From assembly GCA_030831315.1 (NCBI GenBank), contig JAURLI010000065.1, positions 1 through 64,000 of the forward strand: 64,000 bases of DNA. The letters run 5' to 3'. Below, piece by piece: positions 1-8,767 of the stretch. The notes beneath the pieces were generated by a model, which was not told the DNA's origin, searched no databases, and worked only from the letters and a program-made list of their open reading frames with translations. The DNA is from Alphaproteobacteria bacterium (GTDB lineage: Bacteria > Pseudomonadota > Alphaproteobacteria > SMXQ01). Both the position numbers and the translations under genes were made by a program. The number at the start of each line of letters is the position of its first letter. Position 1 is the stretch's first letter.

Positions 1-704
1 GCTGGATCCGCAAGTTCGCGGTTCTCAACTGCAACTGGGTGCAGGCGATGGAGAACTCCGTCGATCCCTCGCACCTCTACTGGCTGCACGGGTCGTCGGC
101 GCATCTTGCCGATGTCGTCGATCACTATTCTGAAGAGCACGACTTCATTCCCTTCGAATACGGCATCATGAAGAAGCGCACGACGACGACCAGCAAGACG
201 GGCACGGCCGGGCAGGTGGACCAGCACCCGCTGCTGTTCCCCAATACCCTGCGTCATGTCGCCCATGTGCGCGGCACCAAGCGCATGCGCCATAACCTGC
301 AATTCCGCGTGCCGATGGACGATACGCACACCCAGATTTTCATCGCCAATTTCGAACCGCGCCCCGATTTCCACACGCCCAACGACGCCGATACGCCGAT
401 GGAGTACTACGATTTCCGCGACGGCGAAGGCGGCTACAGGATGACCGACGTGCCCGCCCAGGACGTCATGGCGTGGGAAACCCAGGGCGCCGTCATGGAC
501 CGCTCGCGCGAACAACTCGGCACCGCCGACAAGGGCGTCGTCATCTACCGGCGCATGTTGAAGGAACAGATCGAAACCGTGCGCAAGGGCGGCACGCCGA
601 TGGGTGTCGCGCCCGCGGCGCAGGAAAAGCCCATCATTACGCTTGGCGTCATTAATGAGCGTATCGGCCTCGACCGCCCCGAAGAAGAACGCGGCGCGGC
701 CTGA
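1..704 (+). CDS. Rieske oxygenase alpha subunit, phthalate 4,5-dioxygenase type (5' end outside window)
   Basis: C-terminal part of a ring-hydroxylating oxygenase; the reading frame is open from the first bases of the window and an internal ATG at 39 is not the start. The catalytic-domain segment ENSVDPSHLYWLH carries the HX4H pair that, with a later Asp (AQD), forms the 2-His-1-carboxylate mononuclear iron site. The [2Fe-2S] Rieske domain lies upstream, off the window. It is clearly paralogous to the full-length enzyme at 10995-12158 over its whole visible length. A TctC-type binding protein follows 67 bases downstream, the same order as at the second copy. Family knowledge: these enzymes dihydroxylate aromatic carboxylates or demethylate methoxy-aromatics; the substrate here is unknown and no reductase partner is seen. 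Confidence 0.9.
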   Translation, partial: WIRKFAVLNCNWVQAMENSVDPSHLYWLHGSSAHLADVVDHYSEEHDFIPFEYGIMKKRTTTTSKTGTAGQVDQHPLLFPNTLRHVAHVRGTKRMRHNLQFRVPMDDTHTQIFIANFEPRPDFHTPNDADTPMEYYDFRDGEGGYRMTDVPAQDVMAWETQGAVMDRSREQLGTADKGVVIYRRMLKEQIETVRKGGTPMGVAPAAQEKPIITLGVINERIGLDRPEEERGAA

Positions 705-771
705 TTTTTCCCCGCGGCGCCTGCGGGGACCCGATTGCGGGCGCATCATGGCTATTTTCCGGGAGGAAAAG

Positions 772-1830
772 GTGGATCGGCGGAGACATTTTATCGGGCG
801 GACGTGCGTCCGCGTACTGGCTGTTGTGGCAATGGCGGCGTCATCTGCCGCGACCGGGGCAGCCGCCCAAGACTACTATAAGGGCAAGGTGTTCACGGTG
901 GTGGTCGCCTCGAAGGCGGGCGGCGGCACCGATACGACCGCGCGCGTGGTGGCGCGCTACTGGGGCGATCACATCCCCGGCAAGCCCAAGGTGGTCGTCC
1001 GCAACAAGGGCGTGCAGGTTTCCGCCGCCAACGAGCTGCAGCATTCGACGCGGCCCGACGGGCTGACGGTGGCGGTGTTCGCGGGCGCCGGTTCTCTTGG
1101 CCCCGTTGCCCGCAAGGCCAAGGGGGTGCGCTACAACCCGCTCGATTGGGGGATCGTCGGTTCAGTCGATCGCGGCCCCAGCATCATGATCCTGCGCAAG
1201 TCGGCCCATGAGCGTCTTTATGACAAGTCGAAGCCGCCTGTGACCATCGGATCGGTCTCGACCGATCGCGAGCAGGACGCCATCGCCGTCCTTGGCGGCG
1301 AGGCGCTCGGCTGGAACATCAAGTTCGTGCTCGGTTATCCCAGTTCGAACCAGATTTACCTCGCCTACGAGCGGGGCGAAGTGGACATGTTCGGTTCGGG
1401 CACCGCCGACATCATCGAACGTTTCGTCAAGGAGGGTCACACCATGGCGCTGCTTTCCGAAGTGGCGCGGCCCGACTTCAAGAACGTGCCGACCCTGGAA
1501 GCCGTTCTCGGCGCCAAGAAGCCGACCGGCCTCCTGTGGAAGGCCTACCGGTCCTGGGGCGCGGGGGCGGTCGACAAGTATTTTGCCCTGCCGCCGAAGA
1601 GCAAGCCCGAGCAGTTGAAGACCCTGCGCGAGTCCTTCATGGCGACGATGCGCAGCCCCGCCTTCGCCAAGGCGGCGGCGGACCAATTGGGCGAGGGCGC
1701 GACGCCGGTCAACGGGCAAGAGACATACGAACGCATAGAAGCGGCGCTGCATATTCCAGATGATGTCATCGCCACCATTCGCACGCTGCGCCAGAAATAC
1801 GGGTTGCCGCAAATTACATCCAAGAAATAA
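772..1830 (+). CDS. TctC/Bug-family periplasmic binding protein
   Basis: About 352 residues, the usual Bug length. I choose the GTG at 772 because a strong GGGAGGA ribosome site lies at 761-767; ATG codons at 604 and 748 are upstream in the same frame but less well placed. The N terminus is Arg-rich, then a hydrophobic stretch ending ...ATGAAA before QDYYKGK, a clear Sec signal peptide. The mature part has the family's glycine-rich ligand loop (KAGGGTDTTARVVARYW) and the HIPGKP motif. It presumably delivers a carboxylate to the TctA/TctB permease encoded immediately downstream (1884, 3359). Strongly similar to the binding protein at 12228, and unlike the more canonical Bug proteins at 26291, 28453 and 32267. 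Confidence 0.9.
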   Translation: MDRRRHFIGRTCVRVLAVVAMAASSAATGAAAQDYYKGKVFTVVVASKAGGGTDTTARVVARYWGDHIPGKPKVVVRNKGVQVSAANELQHSTRPDGLTVAVFAGAGSLGPVARKAKGVRYNPLDWGIVGSVDRGPSIMILRKSAHERLYDKSKPPVTIGSVSTDREQDAIAVLGGEALGWNIKFVLGYPSSNQIYLAYERGEVDMFGSGTADIIERFVKEGHTMALLSEVARPDFKNVPTLEAVLGAKKPTGLLWKAYRSWGAGAVDKYFALPPKSKPEQLKTLRESFMATMRSPAFAKAAADQLGEGATPVNGQETYERIEAALHIPDDVIATIRTLRQKYGLPQITSKK

Positions 1831-1883
1831 CCGGCAAGAAATAACCGGCCGCTTCCCGAGCCGGGCAAAAAAGGACAAGAAAA

Positions 1884-3362
1884 ATGTTTGAAGCTGCGGT
1901 TCAGGGGCTCACTCAACTGATGCAGCCTGTGCCGCTCGGCTGGCTCGTGCTCGGGGTGGCGCTGGGGCTGTGGGGCGGTGCCTTGCCCGGGGTCGGCGGT
2001 CCGGCCCAGCTCGCGGTGCTGCTGCCTTTTGCCATGCTGATGACGCCGATCAACGCGATCGCATTCCTGATCGGCGTCGCCTCGGTCGGCAATACCGGCA
2101 ATACCTTTACCTCGGTGCTTGTCGCCGTGCCCGGCGGATCGGGATCGCAGGCGACGATCCTCGACGGCTATCCAATGGCAAGGCGCGGAGAGGCGAAGCG
2201 CGCCCTGAGCGCGTCCTTCATGGCCTCGATGCTGGGCGGCATCATCGGCGCCTTCTTCCTGTTCGCCTCGGTGCCCATCCTGAAGCCGCTGATCCGCAGT
2301 TTCGGCTCGCCCGAACTGTTCATGTTCACGATCTGGGGCATCAGCATGGTCGGCATCCTGAGCGCGGGCGCGCCGATCAAGGGCCTGACAGCGGGCATCC
2401 TCGGCGTCCTCGTCTCGACTATCGGTCAGGACGAAAAATCCGGCGTCATCCGCTTCGACATCGGCGAGCCCTACCTGTGGAACGGCATCAGCATCGTGCT
2501 GGTGTCACTCAGCGTCTTCGCCATTCCCGAGGTGATCGCCATGGCGACGCGGCGGGGCAAGGTCGCGGAACTGACGCCGCTCGGCGAAACCGGCATCTGG
2601 CAGGGCATCAAGGATACCTTCATCCACTGGAAGCTGGTGATCCGCTGCTCGCTGGTCGGCGTCTGGGTCGGCATTCTGCCGGGACTGGGATCGTCGGTTG
2701 CCGACTGGTTCGCCTATGCCCATGCGCGCCAGACGGAGAAAAACCCGGAGACTTTCGGCACCGGCGACGTGCGCGGGGTGATCGCGCCGGAAAGCTCGAA
2801 CAACGCCAAGGAAGGCGGCGATCTCATCCCGACGCTGTTCTTCGGCATTCCCGGCGGCTCGTCGGCAGCGCTGCTGCTGATCGGCTTCGTCGCCGTCGGT
2901 CTCAAGCCCGGTCCCGACATCATCAATACCCAGCTCGATTCGGTCTTTGCCATTATCTGGGCACTGGTACTGTCGCAGGTGCTGGCCTCGATCCTGTGCT
3001 GGGTCTTCATCAGGCCCGCCGCGCAGATCTGCGTTCTGTCGTTCCATATCCTTGTGCCGCTGATCGTGGCGCTCAGCCTGCTCAGCGCCTTCGCCGCCAA
3101 TTTCGCGATCGAGGACATCTTCACCCTGCTGGCGCTTTCCGTCATGGGCTTCATCATGAAGAAATACGGCTGGCCGCGCGCACCCTTCGTCCTCGGCGTC
3201 ATCCTCGGGCCGAAGATGGAGCTTTACCTGTGGCTGTCGGTCGCCCGCTATGACATGGGCTGGCTGCTGCATCCGGGCGTCATCGCGCTGGGCCTGCTGA
3301 TCATCGGAACCTTCGCCTATCCCGTCTGGCGGGACGCGCGGGCGAGGAGGGCCGCGGCATGA
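1884..3362 (+). CDS. tctA: Tripartite tricarboxylate transporter permease TctA
   Basis: A 492-residue hydrophobic protein with about a dozen membrane segments and TctA hallmarks: the early Gly-rich GALPGVGGPAQLA loop, VAVPGGSGSQATILDGYP, and APESSNNAKEGGDLIPTLFF with FGIPGGSSAALLL in the second half. It is the large membrane subunit of a sodium- or proton-coupled secondary transporter served by a periplasmic binding protein. It lies 53 bases after the TctC gene at 772 and its stop overlaps the TctB start by four bases (ATGA), so the three form a complete C-A-B operon. The substrate is not readable from sequence; the Rieske oxygenase next door suggests an aromatic carboxylate. Confidence 0.93.
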   Translation: MFEAAVQGLTQLMQPVPLGWLVLGVALGLWGGALPGVGGPAQLAVLLPFAMLMTPINAIAFLIGVASVGNTGNTFTSVLVAVPGGSGSQATILDGYPMARRGEAKRALSASFMASMLGGIIGAFFLFASVPILKPLIRSFGSPELFMFTIWGISMVGILSAGAPIKGLTAGILGVLVSTIGQDEKSGVIRFDIGEPYLWNGISIVLVSLSVFAIPEVIAMATRRGKVAELTPLGETGIWQGIKDTFIHWKLVIRCSLVGVWVGILPGLGSSVADWFAYAHARQTEKNPETFGTGDVRGVIAPESSNNAKEGGDLIPTLFFGIPGGSSAALLLIGFVAVGLKPGPDIINTQLDSVFAIIWALVLSQVLASILCWVFIRPAAQICVLSFHILVPLIVALSLLSAFAANFAIEDIFTLLALSVMGFIMKKYGWPRAPFVLGVILGPKMELYLWLSVARYDMGWLLHPGVIALGLLIIGTFAYPVWRDARARRAAA

Positions 3363-3859
3363 GCGCGATACTTTCGGGACGCAATCTCTTCACGCTTTTC
3401 ATCCTTCTGGTGTTCCTCGGCGCGCTGGTGACGGCTTCGGAATGGCCGTTGCGCGCCTCCATCATCGTTCTGGTTCTGGGTGTCTGCGGGGCGGGGCTGG
3501 CGCTCGCCCAGCTCATCGTTGATCTGCGCAAACCGCGCACGGATAAGGATACCCCACGCCCGACGTACGAGACGCCATCGATCGAAACCGAAGATCCCTC
3601 GCTGGGGGCGCGCGCGACGGGGGAAACCTGGGCATGGCTGGTCGGTCTCGTCGTCATGGTGCCCATCGTCGGCCTGCCGGTTGCGCTGACTGCTTTCGTC
3701 CTTCTCTACTGCAGGGCGCATGGCGGCGGCTGGCCGATCTCGCTGTTGTTGACGGCGCTGGTTGCCGGCTTCATTTACGGCGTCTATGTGCAGATCATGC
3801 ATGTCTATTGGCCTTCGTCATGGCTCGGTGGGCTGCTTGAAGGCATCATCGAAATATAA
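3359..3859 (+). CDS. tctB: Tripartite tricarboxylate transporter small subunit TctB
   Basis: A 166-residue membrane protein. Two hydrophobic helices come first, then a polar acidic loop (about residues 58-85), then two or three more helices, the usual layout of the four-helix TctB subunit. The loop is longer than the core of the protein would need. The start codon overlaps the TctA stop in an ATGA arrangement, indicating translational coupling. The function is inferred from this position and topology, since TctB sequences are poorly conserved. Confidence 0.85.
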   Translation: MSAILSGRNLFTLFILLVFLGALVTASEWPLRASIIVLVLGVCGAGLALAQLIVDLRKPRTDKDTPRPTYETPSIETEDPSLGARATGETWAWLVGLVVMVPIVGLPVALTAFVLLYCRAHGGGWPISLLLTALVAGFIYGVYVQIMHVYWPSSWLGGLLEGIIEI

Positions 3860-3883
3860 ATCGTGTCATCAGGAGAACGCTTC

Positions 3884-4270
3884 ATGGGCAAGAGACAGGC
3901 CATCGCCGGCAAGGATATTCCGTCCCACCCGCAACCCTTTCCGACCGCCGTCAGGGTAGGGAACATGATCTTTTCGTCGGCCATCAGCGGCGAAAACCCG
4001 GCGACTGAATCTCGTGCCGAGGATGCGGGCGAGCAGATCGCCCAGGCGTTCGAGAACATGCGCCGGATCGTGGAAACCGGCGGCGGCACTGTCGGCGATA
4101 TTGCCAAGGTCGTGGTCTACCTGACCGACCGCAAGGATCGCGAGCTGGTCAACCGTGAATGGCTCAAGATGTTTCCGGACGAAAACGACCGCCCGGTGCG
4201 TCACACCATCGCCACCGACCTGCCCGGCAAGAACATGCTGATCCAGCTTGAATTCATCGCCGTGGTCTAG
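3884..4270 (+). CDS. RidA/YjgF/UK114-family protein
   Basis: About 128 residues, the standard RidA size. The ATG at 3884 is preferred over the in-frame GTG at 3863 because AGGAGA sits at 3871-3876. The family body is visible: an N-terminal strand with NMIFSSAISGENP, a central GGGTVGDIAKVVVYLTD helix-strand pair, and a C-terminal segment with VRHTIATDLP whose Arg is the usual active-site residue, followed by IQLEFIAV. RidA proteins hydrolyse reactive enamine/imine intermediates, and relatives in catabolic clusters act as deaminases or isomerases. It directly follows the tct genes and probably belongs to the same transcript. Confidence 0.88.
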   Translation: MGKRQAIAGKDIPSHPQPFPTAVRVGNMIFSSAISGENPATESRAEDAGEQIAQAFENMRRIVETGGGTVGDIAKVVVYLTDRKDRELVNREWLKMFPDENDRPVRHTIATDLPGKNMLIQLEFIAVV

Positions 4271-4374
4271 CGCCATGTGCGCCCTGCGGTGCCCGCTCCT
4301 TGACGGTGCCGCGCTGCGCGCTATGTTGGCCGCCACCTTCCCGACTGTCCCATCGATAACCGGCACGGCACCGC

Positions 4375-5601
4375 GTGACCGATACGCTTTCATCATTGCC
4401 ACCGCCCGACCGGCGCACCCTGGCCGCTTCCTACGGGATCGGCCTGTTCAGCATGGGCCAGGCAGAAATGCTGACCATGGTGGTGCCGCTGTGGGCGGTC
4501 CATCAGGGCGTTCCGGCCGCGGGTATCGGCATCCTGGTCGGCGCCAAGTCGCTGCTGACCTTCTTCCTCGCCATCCACGGCGGGGCGATGATGGACCGCA
4601 TCGGTACGCGCCGGGTGATGCTGTTCTTCGCCGTCGTCACCGGCGGCGTGGCGGCGCTTTACCCGGCCCTGCCTTGGTTCCCGTTCATGGTCGGCTTGCA
4701 GATGCTGATCGGCTTCGGCGGCAACATGGCCTGGATCGGGGCGCAGACCATCATCGCGCGGGTGGCCCGCGGCGATCCCGGCGGCATCGGGCGCTTCAGC
4801 TTTTTCGCGCGCATCGGCAACGTGGTGGCGCCGCTGGTCATGGGGCTCTTGTGGGATTTTGCCGGGCCGACGGTCTGTTTTCTCAGTGTCGGCGTGTGGA
4901 GCGCCTTCCTGTTCTATGCGGTCTGGCAAATTCCGCAGGCGACGCTTGGCGAAAAGGCACCCCAGTCCTTCGACTGGCGCGACGTCCTGCCCCGGCTCAA
5001 GGACTACACGGGGTCCATTGGCCTTATCGTCATTCCGGCGGTGGCTTTCACCCTTGCCATTTCCTTCTTGCGCCATGCGACCAACGGCGTCGAAAACTCG
5101 TTCTTCATCGTCTACCTGCGCGATCTCGAATTCGCCGGGACCATGATCGGAATGCTGTTTTCGGTAGCCGAAATCCTCAACGGATTCGGTTCCCTCGCTT
5201 CGGGCTGGTTCGCCCGCAGGCTTCCGATCCCCTGGCTGATGGTGGGGTTCACCGCCATTTCCATCGCGCTTCTGGGTGCAACGCCCTTCATGGGCGGCGT
5301 GTTCGTGTTCCTGGCGGCGGCCCATGCGCTGCGCCGCACCTTCGAAGGCATCGTGCAACCGCTGATGTTTTCGATGCAGGCACGATCGGTATCGCGGGAT
5401 CTTCAGGGGTCCATCGTGGGCCTGCGCGTCACCAACAACCGCCTGTCGTCGATCATCACGCCGATCCTGATGGGCTTCATCGTCGAACGCTTCGGCATCA
5501 TGACGGGCTTCTTCACGATGAGCGCGCTGCTGCTCGTCGTCTGCGCGGCGCTGGCGATCGCACTCTGGCGGGTAAAGGCGCTGCGCCTGCACGGCGAATG
5601 A
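4375..5601 (+). CDS. MFS transporter
   Basis: A 408-residue protein with about twelve hydrophobic segments arranged as two six-helix halves. The first-half loop DRIGTRR (about residue 78) is the MFS motif A region. The gene starts at a GTG at 4375 with no convincing ribosome site, so the start is uncertain by a few codons. It begins about 100 bases after the RidA gene and is followed 16 bases later by a second MFS gene. The specificity cannot be told from sequence; uptake or efflux of an aromatic compound would fit the location. Confidence 0.82.
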   Translation: MTDTLSSLPPPDRRTLAASYGIGLFSMGQAEMLTMVVPLWAVHQGVPAAGIGILVGAKSLLTFFLAIHGGAMMDRIGTRRVMLFFAVVTGGVAALYPALPWFPFMVGLQMLIGFGGNMAWIGAQTIIARVARGDPGGIGRFSFFARIGNVVAPLVMGLLWDFAGPTVCFLSVGVWSAFLFYAVWQIPQATLGEKAPQSFDWRDVLPRLKDYTGSIGLIVIPAVAFTLAISFLRHATNGVENSFFIVYLRDLEFAGTMIGMLFSVAEILNGFGSLASGWFARRLPIPWLMVGFTAISIALLGATPFMGGVFVFLAAAHALRRTFEGIVQPLMFSMQARSVSRDLQGSIVGLRVTNNRLSSIITPILMGFIVERFGIMTGFFTMSALLLVVCAALAIALWRVKALRLHGE

Positions 5602-5617
5602 CGGCGGGGGAGCACCG

Positions 5618-6898
5618 ATGACGGCAGCCCCCGACAAACCCCGCGAACGCGCTCTCGACCTGTTCCGGCACGGCCCGTTCCGGCTCGTCTTTACCATCCG
5701 CTTCGCGTCCCAGACCGCCAACCTGATGCTCGGTGTCGTTGTCGGCTGGTACATTTATGACCTGACCGGCAGCGCGCTTGATCTCGGCCTGATCGGACTC
5801 GTCCAGTTCATGCCGGCGCTTTTGCTGGCGCTGCATGCGGGGCAGGTGGCCGATCGCGTCGACCGGCGGAAAATCCTGCGCGTCTGTTTCGCCGTCGAAC
5901 TGCTGACGCCGATGGGATTTCTCGTTCTTGTCAACGTGCCGCAGCCGCCGCTGGCGCTTTTCTACGGGCTGCTGCTTGTTTCCGCGACGGCGCGGGCCTA
6001 TGAAGCGCCAGCCCTGCAGGCCCTCCTGCCGAGCATGGTCGGGCGCGACGTGCTGGCGCGCGCCATCGCGCTCTCTACGTCGGCCCAGAAGCTTTCGGTT
6101 CTGGTCGGGCCGTCGCTTGGCGGGTTCATCTACATCTTCGGTGCGAGCGTCGATTTTGGCGTCTGCCTTGGGCTGGTGGCACTTGCGGGCTGGTGCGCCC
6201 TGCTGCTGCCCCCGCCGCCCTTCGCCGAGGCCGCCGCCAAGCGCGACCGCAACTGGGGCACGGTGTTCGCCGGGCTGCGGCTCATCCGGGGCAACCCCAT
6301 CCTGCTCGGCCTGCTGACACTTGACCTGATGGCGACGTTCTTCGGCGGCGTCGCGGCGCTGCTGCCGATTTTCGCCAAGGATATCCTCCATACGGGGCCC
6401 TGGGGCCTCGGCCTGCTGCGCTCGGGCCCCGCCATCGGCGCGCTGGTGATGGCGGTGGTTCTCGCGCGCTGGCCGGTGACGCGGGCGGCGGGAAGGCTCG
6501 TGTTCCTTGGTGTAGCGACCTACGGCGTGTTCACCATCCTGTTCGGGTTTTCGACGAACTTCATCCTGTCGATGATCTGCATGTGCGGCATCGGCGCGGG
6601 CGACATGCTCGGCCAGGTCCTGCGCCAGACCATTATCCAGCTGCGCATTCCCGACGACATGCGCGGACGCGTCGCGGCCGTGTCGGGCCTGTCGGTGCAT
6701 GTCGGCGGCCAGCTTGGCCAGTTCGAATCGGGCGTGGTGGCGGCGTGGATCGGTGCGGTGGGCTCGGCCGTCGTGGGCGGCGTCGTGGTGCTGGCGGTGG
6801 TCGGGGTCTGGATGTGGAAGTTCCCGACCTTGCGCCGCATCGAGACACCGGACCCGCCCGACGCCCCGGACCCGCCCGCAGTACCGAAGCGCGAATGA
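5618..6898 (+). CDS. MFS transporter of the EntS-like (MFS_3) type
   Basis: A 426-residue protein with twelve predicted membrane helices and a DRVDRRKILR motif A loop after helix 2. The organisation resembles the EntS-like exporters: two halves separated by a short polar stretch (PPPPFAEAAAKRDRNW), and a second-half IPDDMRGRVAAV loop typical of that group. The start follows GGGGGAG at close spacing. The tail is rich in Pro and Asp (TPDPPDAPDPP). It is probably co-transcribed with the MFS gene just upstream. Substrate unknown; export of a pathway intermediate is possible. Confidence 0.82.
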   Translation: MTAAPDKPRERALDLFRHGPFRLVFTIRFASQTANLMLGVVVGWYIYDLTGSALDLGLIGLVQFMPALLLALHAGQVADRVDRRKILRVCFAVELLTPMGFLVLVNVPQPPLALFYGLLLVSATARAYEAPALQALLPSMVGRDVLARAIALSTSAQKLSVLVGPSLGGFIYIFGASVDFGVCLGLVALAGWCALLLPPPPFAEAAAKRDRNWGTVFAGLRLIRGNPILLGLLTLDLMATFFGGVAALLPIFAKDILHTGPWGLGLLRSGPAIGALVMAVVLARWPVTRAAGRLVFLGVATYGVFTILFGFSTNFILSMICMCGIGAGDMLGQVLRQTIIQLRIPDDMRGRVAAVSGLSVHVGGQLGQFESGVVAAWIGAVGSAVVGGVVVLAVVGVWMWKFPTLRRIETPDPPDAPDPPAVPKRE

Positions 6899-6971
6899 CC
6901 TGAAAGGCCATCCGCGCCGGGCCGGGTTCATATAATATGCGGACCAATATTTTCCACGGGAGGAATTCATC

Positions 6972-7802
6972 ATGGCCAAGGCCGTGAAAAAGTCGAAAGC
7001 GAAGAAGGCTGCCAAGCGCAAGCCGGCGCGCCGCCAGTCGCTACGTCGCAAGTCGGTGAAGCAGTCGGTCAGCGCGGTGGAATGGGAAACGCGGGCGGAG
7101 CTTGCCGCCGCCTTCCGCATGGCCCATCACCTCGGCTGGAACGATCGCCTCGTCAACCACATCACCGCGCGCGTTCCCGACCAGCCGGATTATTTCCTGA
7201 TGAACCCGCACGGTCTCGGCTGGCATGAGATCACCGCGTCCTGCCTGGTGAAGGCCGATTTCAAGGGCAATATCGTCAGCGAGTCGGAGGCGACCCTCGC
7301 CCCTGCCGGGCTCAATTTCCACAGCGCCATCCTCGACAAGAAGCGCGATGTCGCGTGCGTCTGCCACACCCACCCGACAACCGGCGTCGTGGTGTCGGCG
7401 CTCAAGGGCGGGCTCAAGATCATCGACCAGACCGGATGCATCCTCTGGGGCGAGATCGGCTACCATGATTTCGAGGGCTACGCGCGGGCCAAGGACGAAG
7501 CGCCGCGCATCATCAACGATCTTGGCGACCGCAAGGCGCTGATCATGCGCAACCACGGGCTTTTGACCGTGGGCCGCGAAATCGGCGAAGCCTTCACCTA
7601 CATGCGCCGGCTGATCTACGCCTGTGAATTGTACGAGCGCACGCTCCAGACCGGCGTCGAAATCAACGAGATTCCCGACGCCGTCAAGGATCACACCCGC
7701 GGCCAGAACCGCCAGCGCGCCGGCAACAAACCCTATGGCGGGGCGGAATGGCGGATGACCCGGCGCATGGCCGACGAGGTTTATCCGGCCCACCGCAGTT
7801 AG
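6972..7802 (+). CDS. Class II aldolase/adducin-family protein with basic N-terminal tail
   Basis: A 276-residue protein. The first 32 residues are a Lys/Arg-rich tail with almost no hydrophobic residues. The aldolase-II domain follows: WNDRLVNHITAR, the metal-site HTH (His132, His134) and a later RNHG (His195), with Glu104/106 in the position of the usual acid. These three His bind a divalent metal in fuculose-phosphate aldolase and in the 3,4-dihydroxyphthalate decarboxylases of the same fold. A strong GGGAGGAA site precedes the ATG. It sits between two MFS transporters and a second aldolase-family gene in a Rieske/Pht4-like cluster, so decarboxylation or retro-aldol cleavage of an aromatic-derived acid is plausible but inferred. 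Confidence 0.87.
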   Translation: MAKAVKKSKAKKAAKRKPARRQSLRRKSVKQSVSAVEWETRAELAAAFRMAHHLGWNDRLVNHITARVPDQPDYFLMNPHGLGWHEITASCLVKADFKGNIVSESEATLAPAGLNFHSAILDKKRDVACVCHTHPTTGVVVSALKGGLKIIDQTGCILWGEIGYHDFEGYARAKDEAPRIINDLGDRKALIMRNHGLLTVGREIGEAFTYMRRLIYACELYERTLQTGVEINEIPDAVKDHTRGQNRQRAGNKPYGGAEWRMTRRMADEVYPAHRS

Positions 7803-8025
7803 CTGCCGCCTAACATATTGAGATTCAGGGCAACGGCTGGGCCCCCGCGGGTCCGGCCGGAGTCTTGTGCAAATGTCTTGTGCAAAAATCAGAATGGCCT
7901 TCAGACAAATAAAATCAGTGTTCGCGCAGGGGGGGCTAATCAATTACCCTGACAGTGGCTAAGCTATTGGCCGCACAAGAATGATCGGGACCGGAACCAA
8001 TCCGGCCCGCAGGGAGAACTGGAAT

Positions 8026-8766
8026 ATGGCGCCAACCGACGCGCACAGCGACGCGCGCGAACTCGTCGCAAAATCCTGCCGCATGCTGGGCGGCCTTGGC
8101 CTGACCAAGGCGGCGACCGGCCATGTCAGCCAGCGCTCTCCGGATGGCAAGCATGTCCTGATCCGCGCCCGGGGGCGCGACGAGATCGGCGTGCGGTACA
8201 CCACGGCCGAACAGGTCATCATGGTCGATCTCGACGGCAAGAAGGTGGACGGGGCCGACGGCCTTGCCGCGCCGTCGGAGGTCTATCTGCATGCACACCT
8301 GTACCGCACCCGGCCCGAGGTACAGAGCGTCGTTCATATCCACCCGCCGACGGTGGTGCTGTTCACCATCTGCGAGATGCCCCTGCAGCCGATCTACGGC
8401 GGCTACGATCCGGGCAGCCTAGATCTTCTGCTCAAGGGCATTCCGACCTACGGGCGTTCGATCACCATCACCAATTTCGAACTGGCCAAGGAATTCGGCG
8501 CCGCCATGGGCGACAAGAACGTCTGCCTGATGCGCGGCCACGGCATCACCACGGCGGGCGCCAGTGTCGAGGAAGCGACGGTGACGGCGATTCGCCTCAA
8601 CGAGCTGGCCGAAATGAATTTTCGCGCTCACCAGCTGGGCACGCCAAAGCCGATCTCGGACGAGGACATCGCCGAGTTTCAGCGCCGCCGCAATCGCGGC
8701 GAATCAAAGGGTGCCGTCCACATGAATTCGACCTGGCGCTACTACGCCGATCTTTCGGGGGCTTGA
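8026..8766 (+). CDS. Class II aldolase/adducin-family protein, possible aromatic acid decarboxylase
   Basis: About 246 residues from the ATG at 8026, chosen over the in-frame ATG at 7981 because GGGAGAA at 8012-8018 is well spaced. The aldolase-II core shows GLTKAATGHVSQRSP, the metal-binding HIHPP (His104, His106) and RGHG (His172). This form is close to the class II enzymes that decarboxylate 3,4-dihydroxyphthalate in Gram-positive phthalate pathways, and to 5-hydroxy-acid aldolases. The stop is one base from the start of the Pht4-like dehydrogenase at 8768, so the two are translationally linked. A role after diol formation is an inference from this linkage. Confidence 0.87.
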   Translation: MAPTDAHSDARELVAKSCRMLGGLGLTKAATGHVSQRSPDGKHVLIRARGRDEIGVRYTTAEQVIMVDLDGKKVDGADGLAAPSEVYLHAHLYRTRPEVQSVVHIHPPTVVLFTICEMPLQPIYGGYDPGSLDLLLKGIPTYGRSITITNFELAKEFGAAMGDKNVCLMRGHGITTAGASVEEATVTAIRLNELAEMNFRAHQLGTPKPISDEDIAEFQRRRNRGESKGAVHMNSTWRYYADLSGA

Positions 8767-8767
8767 T

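Noticed and set aside
604..771. Longer N-terminal start for the TctC gene at 772
   Set aside because: Upstream ATG codons would add a stretch overlapping the Rieske gene and would bury the signal peptide; the GTG at 772 has the ribosome site.
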